This document shows, piece after piece, positions 58,935 to 64,000 of a stretch of 64,000 nt of DNA. The notes beneath the pieces were generated by a model. It was not told the origin of the DNA. It worked only from the letters and a program-made list of their open reading frames with translations, and made no database searches. The stretch lies in assembly GCF_025628965.1 (NCBI RefSeq), contig NZ_JAOTEN010000004.1:1-64000 (forward strand), written 5' to 3'. A program made the translations under genes and the position numbers. Numbering within the stretch: the first letter of the stretch is position 1; the number at the start of each line of letters is the position of its first letter. Source of the stretch: Chryseobacterium gilvum. GTDB lineage: Bacteria > Bacteroidota > Bacteroidia > Flavobacteriales > Weeksellaceae.

Positions 58935-61415
58935 TTATTTCTTAATTGCTTTGGTAACAGATTCTGAACCGTCTTTAAAGCTTACTTTAATCATGTACAT
59001 TCCTTGTTTCAATTCACTGAGATGAATTTCTTTAGAAGCATTCTCAATCGTTTTTACGACACGTCCTGCTACATCATATACGGTAACAGATTTGATATCT
59101 TTCGATTCTGAGATATAAATAACATCACTGAAAGGATTCGGATATATTTTGATTTCTTTGTTCTTTGCAGATTGTTCTGAAGTTCCCAAAATATCGGTAA
59201 CCTGGAAATTAAAATCAAGATATTCACCTCTAGTCGTCGGTCCGCATGGGTTACTAGGCGCAGAATTATTAAAATCACACATCGCTCTCATTCTGTAAGT
59301 TCCAGCCGGTGTACCTGCCGGAATTGCAATGCTTGCCGTAGAAGGCGTAGTGGTTACATAACCGGTTGTAGCATACACTCTTTCGGTTGTACTGAAAACC
59401 AAATCATTGTTCCAGTCAACCCAGATGCCAATACCGCAAGTAGGGCCACCTGCTGTTAAAGAAATTGAAAATGAAGTTCCTGCAGGATTAGAAATTGTAT
59501 TGGCGCTTGCCGTTAAGTTCTGATAACCTCCGGTTCCGGAAACAGCTGCTGCTGAAGCATATGCCATATTGGTAACCGCACCTGTTGAGCTGAATGCAGA
59601 AATCCAAGAGCTCTGATTGGTAGATGATGGTTTGCAATATCCTGTATATCCACTTACTGAACCTAACCAAATACTCTGATCTGTAGCAGTACAATGCGAT
59701 CTTACCCAAAAATAATAGGTAGTTTCCGGCATCAAACCGCCCACTGTTGCAGTGCCAGAAGAAGAGGTAACAGAATTCGAAGCATTGAGTACTGTAGTTG
59801 AAATAGGCGGAATATTGACAGTGCTGTAATATATATCATAATTATTAACAGGAACGGTTGCATTATCTGTCCACGATAAGCTTACTGAAGTCATCGTTTG
59901 TCCTGTCATCATCAGCGAAATAGGCTCTACACAAGAAGGAATTGCTTCTACTGTTATATTGTCTAAATAAATCCCTCTGTTGGTACCTCCTAAATTATGT
60001 CTGAATGCCAAATAAGCACCTCCACCGGATGGAATATTCACGGTATATGGGCTTTGCGTAGTCGTTAAAGTAGTGGTATTGAATGAAACAAAAGTAGAGG
60101 GGTCTGCAGGGTTGGTTAAAGTCCCCACTTGTACCGTGTATCCTGCCGTTGAACTTTTTGCGTAAAATTTAACTCTTTTTGTGCCGTCTGATAAAGCCGT
60201 AGTTTGTGGAGAAACCAACAACTGATTTCCAGACGTTGCTGAAGAGTTGTATAAATAATAGCTGTTTGCAGCAGAAAATGCATTACTGTTGGTAATATAA
60301 CCATATCCTGTAAAACCTGTAGCTTCAAGATAAGACCAGCAAAGCGGTGCATTTGTATTGGTTGTAGAACCAGTAGGAGTCGAATCAAAATTTTCAGAAT
60401 AAGGAACAGGGAAGGTAGAGCATGGTGTTATGAAACTTGTTCCGTACGCCCATTCTCCTGGTACTCCTCCACATTTTGATCTTATCCAGACATGGTATCT
60501 TGTCGTTGCCAATAATCCACTCATAGCTGCCGTATTGCCGGTAACACCCGTCATAGAAGGTGTAGTACTGCTATTGGGAGCATATGTAGATGAGGTATAA
60601 TAGATATCATAGCTTCCCGGAACAGTTGCAGGTGGAGTCCAGCTTAAAGTTCCCGAATTTACTGTAATGGCAGAAGCCGTTACAGCAGTTGGCGCTAAAC
60701 AGATGGTATATTTATCTGCAGAAACCGCAAAAATATTAATAAATCCTGTTCCCGAAGTTTTAGTAAACGCAACGTTCTGAATGGTTTTAGATTGATTGGA
60801 AGCCGTTATTGCTAATGGTATCTGATAAATTCTCGGGTTGATCCCTCCACCGTCTTCAAATGCATTTGTGGTAATCTTGATTCTTCCGATACCCTGGATT
60901 GCAAAATTCGGCTGATCATACCAATCTCCCACATTTAAACCAGTAAATGACTGTGAAGTTCCATCTGTAAAATTTACAACCGCGCTTAATACTCCCGAAC
61001 CGCTTCCGCCGGTTGCTAAAAAATATAAATTATAGGCAGCGGTAGGCGTACCGAAAGCAAGCGTTCCTGTGTCTGCAGCAGCACTTAGTTTTAATGCATT
61101 GCTGCCACTGTAAGAAGCTAACTGATACGTAAGACCCGCCGTAGTAGTAACAGCTGTCATAAACTGGCCCGTTACGGGAAGTCCGTAGGGAAGCGCGGGA
61201 TTTCCCGCAACTGCCTGAAAATCTTTGGATACATATGCATAATCTACAGCATCTACGGAAGTCGTAGTACTTGCACTTGCATTTCCTACGCCATTGGCAA
61301 TAACATCCTGTGTAAAACCGCTCACCGTAACCGGATAATAATACTGTGCGGTGACCGCCTGAGCGCAGAAAACAGCAAACAAATTAATAATTCCAAAAAA
61401 TAGTTTATTTTTCAT
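58935..61415 (-). CDS. Large secreted protein with fibronectin-III, GEVED and T9SS sorting domains
   Basis: The 826-residue protein has a signal peptide (about 1-24). A beta-rich N-terminal region (25-238) leads to fibronectin type III repeats (about 239-332 and 496-595), a MAM/cleaved-adhesin-like module between them (about 335-495), a GEVED domain (about 640-742; GIWVDWNNDLVF, YRMRAMCDFN) and a type A sorting domain (about 755-826; IYPNPFSDVIYISES). It is exported by T9SS and probably displayed on the cell surface. No catalytic residue is visible. It may be an adhesin. Confidence 0.86.
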   Translation of the reverse strand: MKNKLFFGIINLFAVFCAQAVTAQYYYPVTVSGFTQDVIANGVGNASASTTTSVDAVDYAYVSKDFQAVAGNPALPYGLPVTGQFMTAVTTTAGLTYQLASYSGSNALKLSAAADTGTLAFGTPTAAYNLYFLATGGSGSGVLSAVVNFTDGTSQSFTGLNVGDWYDQPNFAIQGIGRIKITTNAFEDGGGINPRIYQIPLAITASNQSKTIQNVAFTKTSGTGFINIFAVSADKYTICLAPTAVTASAITVNSGTLSWTPPATVPGSYDIYYTSSTYAPNSSTTPSMTGVTGNTAAMSGLLATTRYHVWIRSKCGGVPGEWAYGTSFITPCSTFPVPYSENFDSTPTGSTTNTNAPLCWSYLEATGFTGYGYITNSNAFSAANSYYLYNSSATSGNQLLVSPQTTALSDGTKRVKFYAKSSTAGYTVQVGTLTNPADPSTFVSFNTTTLTTTQSPYTVNIPSGGGAYLAFRHNLGGTNRGIYLDNITVEAIPSCVEPISLMMTGQTMTSVSLSWTDNATVPVNNYDIYYSTVNIPPISTTVLNASNSVTSSSGTATVGGLMPETTYYFWVRSHCTATDQSIWLGSVSGYTGYCKPSSTNQSSWISAFSSTGAVTNMAYASAAAVSGTGGYQNLTASANTISNPAGTSFSISLTAGGPTCGIGIWVDWNNDLVFSTTERVYATTGYVTTTPSTASIAIPAGTPAGTYRMRAMCDFNNSAPSNPCGPTTRGEYLDFNFQVTDILGTSEQSAKNKEIKIYPNPFSDVIYISESKDIKSVTVYDVAGRVVKTIENASKEIHLSELKQGMYMIKVSFKDGSESVTKAIKK

Positions 61416-61698
61416 ATATCTTATTTTAACGGCTCTAATTTAAATAAAAAACAATATAAAACAATTTAAATTACATAATCAATGTTAAATTAATTGTAAT
61501 TAACAGATTTAGCATAATTAAAAAAAGTTTATAATATTTACACATATATTACCTAAACTAAATTACAATAGAATAAACATATCGATATTGTTAAATTTTT
61601 AAATAAAATTAAATAATTTACAAAATACCACATTACACCTGAAGTATTTCACCGATTGAGAATTTAATCCTATTTTTGTCATACAAATTTTTAGAATA

Positions 61699-62904
61699 AT
61701 GCCCAATATATCAAACAGAGCACAACAGATGCCCCCATCGCCGGTAAGAAAGCTGGTTCCTTTTGCCCTCAAAGCAAAACAGAACGGACTGAAAGTATAT
61801 CACCTCAACATCGGGCAACCCGACATTGAAACTCCGGAAACAGCATTGAATGCTTTAAAGAACATTGATTTAAAAGTATTGGAATATGCTCTTTCTGAAG
61901 GAAATATCGAATACAGAAAAGCACTTACAGATTATTATCATTCTTTAGATTTTACAGATCTCACCCCTGACCATTTTATTGTTACCAACGGAGGTTCGGA
62001 AGCATTGAATTTTGCAATTTCCACTCTTTGCGATGACGGAGACGAAGTCATCATCCCGGAACCTTATTACGCAAACTACAATGGTTTTACAAGCACATTC
62101 AACGTTAATGTAGTGGCAATTCCATCAACCATTGATACAGGGTTTGCACTTCCTCCGATTGAAGAATTTGAGAAAAAGATTACTGCAAAAACCAGAGCCA
62201 TTATTATCTGCAACCCCGGAAATCCTACCGGATATCTTTACACGCGTGAAGAATTGAAACAGCTTGCAGATATTGCCTTGAAATATGACATCGTGATTAT
62301 TTCTGACGAAGTATACCGTGAATATGTATATGACGGGAAACAGCAGGTTTCTATGCTGGCTTTTCCGGAACTGGGCGAAAACTGCATCATCATTGATTCA
62401 GAATCGAAGCGTTATTCAATGTGCGGCGTAAGAATAGGATGTTTGATCACGCGCTCAAAAAAAATCCGGGATGCCGCGATGCTTTTTGCACAGGCAAGAT
62501 TGAGCCCGGTTCTTCTGGGACAGATTGCAGCAACGGCAGCACATCAAAATGACGGCGCCTACATCAGGGCCGTAAGAGAAGAATATACCCACAGAAGAAA
62601 TATTCTCGTAGATTTATTAAACGCTATTCCCGGAGTAATCTGCCCAAAACCTAAAGGCGCTTTCTACTGCGTAGCCGAGCTTCCTGTAGACGATACCGAA
62701 AAATTTGCACAATGGCTTCTTGAAAAGTATTCTTTCAATAACGAAACCATTATGGTTGCTCCTGCAGGAGGATTTTACAGCAATCCGGAATTAGGAAAAA
62801 AACAGGTAAGAATAGCCTATGTTCTGAAAGAAGCAGATCTTATCAAAAGTGCCGAAATACTAAAGAACGCCCTCGAAAAATATAAATTAGAATTTAATCT
62901 CTAA
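61699..62904 (+). CDS. Class I/II pyridoxal-phosphate aminotransferase
   Basis: The 401-residue PLP enzyme has the PLP-lysine region SESKRYSMCGVRIGCL, the NPGNPTGYLYTREEL motif and the SDEVYREYVYDG stretch. Length and motifs fit the aspartate/alanine-type class I/II aminotransferase group. The substrate is uncertain. A TATTTTTG element lies at 61671-61678. It is followed after 6 bases by a lipoprotein gene and then murB, so all three may be cotranscribed. Confidence 0.9.
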   Translation: MPNISNRAQQMPPSPVRKLVPFALKAKQNGLKVYHLNIGQPDIETPETALNALKNIDLKVLEYALSEGNIEYRKALTDYYHSLDFTDLTPDHFIVTNGGSEALNFAISTLCDDGDEVIIPEPYYANYNGFTSTFNVNVVAIPSTIDTGFALPPIEEFEKKITAKTRAIIICNPGNPTGYLYTREELKQLADIALKYDIVIISDEVYREYVYDGKQQVSMLAFPELGENCIIIDSESKRYSMCGVRIGCLITRSKKIRDAAMLFAQARLSPVLLGQIAATAAHQNDGAYIRAVREEYTHRRNILVDLLNAIPGVICPKPKGAFYCVAELPVDDTEKFAQWLLEKYSFNNETIMVAPAGGFYSNPELGKKQVRIAYVLKEADLIKSAEILKNALEKYKLEFNL

Positions 62905-62910
62905 TCCCTT

Positions 62911-63396
62911 ATGATATCAGCAATAAAAAGGTACGGTCAGAAATTATCTTTTCCGGTATTTTTATTGCTGATGTTTTTTTCCTGCAGCCCGTCAGAAAAA
63001 GAAAAAAAAGTTCTCGAAACCGGCAACAGCATTACACAGGTCAATTTATCTTATATCGGCGGAAGCGCAGGTGATTATAAGATCATTAAAATCACTAAAG
63101 ATTCCATTCATTCTGAGAAAGGCACTACCCTAAATAAAACGCATAAAGAATGGCATGCTGCAATCAGCAAAGAAACCTGGAAAAAGCTTATCGCTCTTAT
63201 TGATATCAAAACACTTGACGATATTAAAAGCTCACCGAGCGCCCAGTTTGTAGACGGAGTGGATGAAACCTTTCAGATTAAAACACCTAAAAAATCACAC
63301 GTGTATGTAAATGCCTATAAAGATACGGCCAACTACAGACCGCTGTACCATTTTAAAACCCAACTCAAAAAAATCCTTCCTAAAGAATATAAATAA
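62911..63396 (+). CDS. Lipoprotein of unknown function
   Basis: The 161-residue protein has a lipoprotein signal (lipobox FFSC with Cys at about residue 25). The mature part is small, alpha/beta and Lys-rich, with TQVNLSYIGGSAGDYKII and TWKKLIALIDIKTLDDI. I do not recognise the family. It lies between an aminotransferase gene and murB with short gaps (6 and 4 bases), so it is in the same transcription unit. Confidence 0.72.
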   Translation: MISAIKRYGQKLSFPVFLLLMFFSCSPSEKEKKVLETGNSITQVNLSYIGGSAGDYKIIKITKDSIHSEKGTTLNKTHKEWHAAISKETWKKLIALIDIKTLDDIKSSPSAQFVDGVDETFQIKTPKKSHVYVNAYKDTANYRPLYHFKTQLKKILPKEYK

Positions 63397-63400
63397 ACCG

Positions 63401-64000
63401 ATGCAAGAACATTTTTCCCTAAAACCTTACAATACATTCGGTGTAGAAGCAAAATCCCGATATTTTACAGAAGTCTATGATCTGGAAGCACTGAAAGACG
63501 CTATTAGTTTTTCAAAATCCCGACATCTTAACATGCTCTTTCTGGGAGGCGGAAGCAACATCTTATTAACTCAGGATTTTGACGGATTGGCTATTAAGCT
63601 TAACCTGAAAGGCATTTCGGAAGAAATTTTAAATGAGAATGAAATTTTGGTTACCGCAAAAGCGGGGGAAAACTGGCACGAATTGGTTTTGCACTGTTTA
63701 GGAAAAAATTACGGCGGGCTAGAAAACCTTTCACTAATACCGGGTAACGTAGGAACCTCACCTATGCAGAATATCGGAGCGTACGGAACAGAAATTAAAG
63801 ATATTTTTGTAGAATGTAAAGTTCTCAATCTCGAAACCCTGGATATTGAAACCTTTGATCTTGAAAAATGCAGATTCGGGTACAGAGATTCTATTTTTAA
63901 GCAGGAAGGAAAAAGAAAATACATTATCTTGGAAGTGACTTTCAGGCTTACCAGAAAAGATCACCTCATCAAAACAGAATATGGCGCCATTAAAAACGAG
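63401..64000 (+). CDS. murB: UDP-N-acetylmuramate dehydrogenase, 5' part
   Basis: MurB reduces UDP-GlcNAc-enolpyruvate to UDP-MurNAc using FAD and NADPH, the step after MurA. 200 residues are visible before the window ends; the family has about 340. The FAD-binding motif FLGGGSNILL, LSLIPGNVGTSPMQNIGAYG and FGYRDSIFK are present. The start at 63401 gives MQEHFSLKPYNTFG, typical of Bacteroidota MurB. No stop codon is seen within the window. Confidence 0.93.
   Translation, partial: MQEHFSLKPYNTFGVEAKSRYFTEVYDLEALKDAISFSKSRHLNMLFLGGGSNILLTQDFDGLAIKLNLKGISEEILNENEILVTAKAGENWHELVLHCLGKNYGGLENLSLIPGNVGTSPMQNIGAYGTEIKDIFVECKVLNLETLDIETFDLEKCRFGYRDSIFKQEGKRKYIILEVTFRLTRKDHLIKTEYGAIKNE

Overview
The window looks like chromosomal DNA of a Chryseobacterium-like member of the Flavobacteriia (Bacteroidota). 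The evidence is the low G+C content, promoters of the form TTG/TTTG-N17-23-TAnnTTTG, two secreted proteins with type IX secretion (T9SS) sorting tails, a TonB-dependent receptor, an extended ribosomal protein S16, and many families typical of the phylum (DUF6341, DUF6427, DUF4290, DUF5715, OstA-like). The genus is inferred from protein style, not from a marker gene.

Layout. Positions 1-669 carry no gene. They hold two leftward promoters, two DnaA-box-like sites and a structured element resembling the flavobacterial Flavo-1 RNA motif. From 670 to 16450 lie housekeeping genes: asnS, rimM-rpsP, a photolyase, a nitroreductase, a Gre-like factor, an M3 peptidase, panD, HU, pdxH, an amidase and two aminotransferase-fold proteins, one of which has lost its PLP lysine. 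From 16543 to 25307 are an OstA-like LPS-export protein, a Fur regulator, Kup, pdhB, an LTA-synthase-like enzyme and pssA. From 25365 to 32887 are an exonuclease, FAH-family and UspA proteins, the divergent DUF6341/DUF6427 pair, a DUF3109 protein, a T9SS cargo and trigger factor. From 33026 to 36696 is a probable metal-uptake locus: a small CxxCH protein, a TonB receptor and a lipoprotein. An ABC-F ATPase follows, then a four-gene locus at 38901-41686 made of an unknown protein, a 7TM protein, a histidine kinase without a normal start codon and a response regulator. From 41765 to 49873 are a DUF5715 protein, aquaporin, a PD-(D/E)XK protein, a LuxE-like protein, LpxH, QueD, ComF, an alpha/beta hydrolase, upp broken by a nonsense codon, and Der. 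From 50113 to the right edge are a haem-binding protein, a DCC oxidoreductase, an archaeal-type alpha-amylase, DUF4290-murA, a DUF2207-LemA pair, a NIL-domain protein, a YiiX-like lipoprotein, a large T9SS cargo, an aminotransferase, a lipoprotein and the start of murB.

How the genes fit together. Cell-envelope functions recur throughout: murA, murB, the amidase, LpxH, OstA-like, pssA and the LTA-synthase-like protein. Translation and protein-quality genes (asnS, rpsP-rimM, trigger factor, Der) are scattered single units with their own promoters and hairpin terminators. I saw no prophage, insertion sequence, CRISPR array, tRNA or rRNA. The most unusual points are the upp nonsense codon, the kinase with no ATG/GTG/TTG start before its membrane segment, the unknown proteins encoded with it, the class IV aminotransferase with Arg in place of Lys, MurA with Asp at the fosfomycin-target position, and a dispersed 33-base palindrome present twice.
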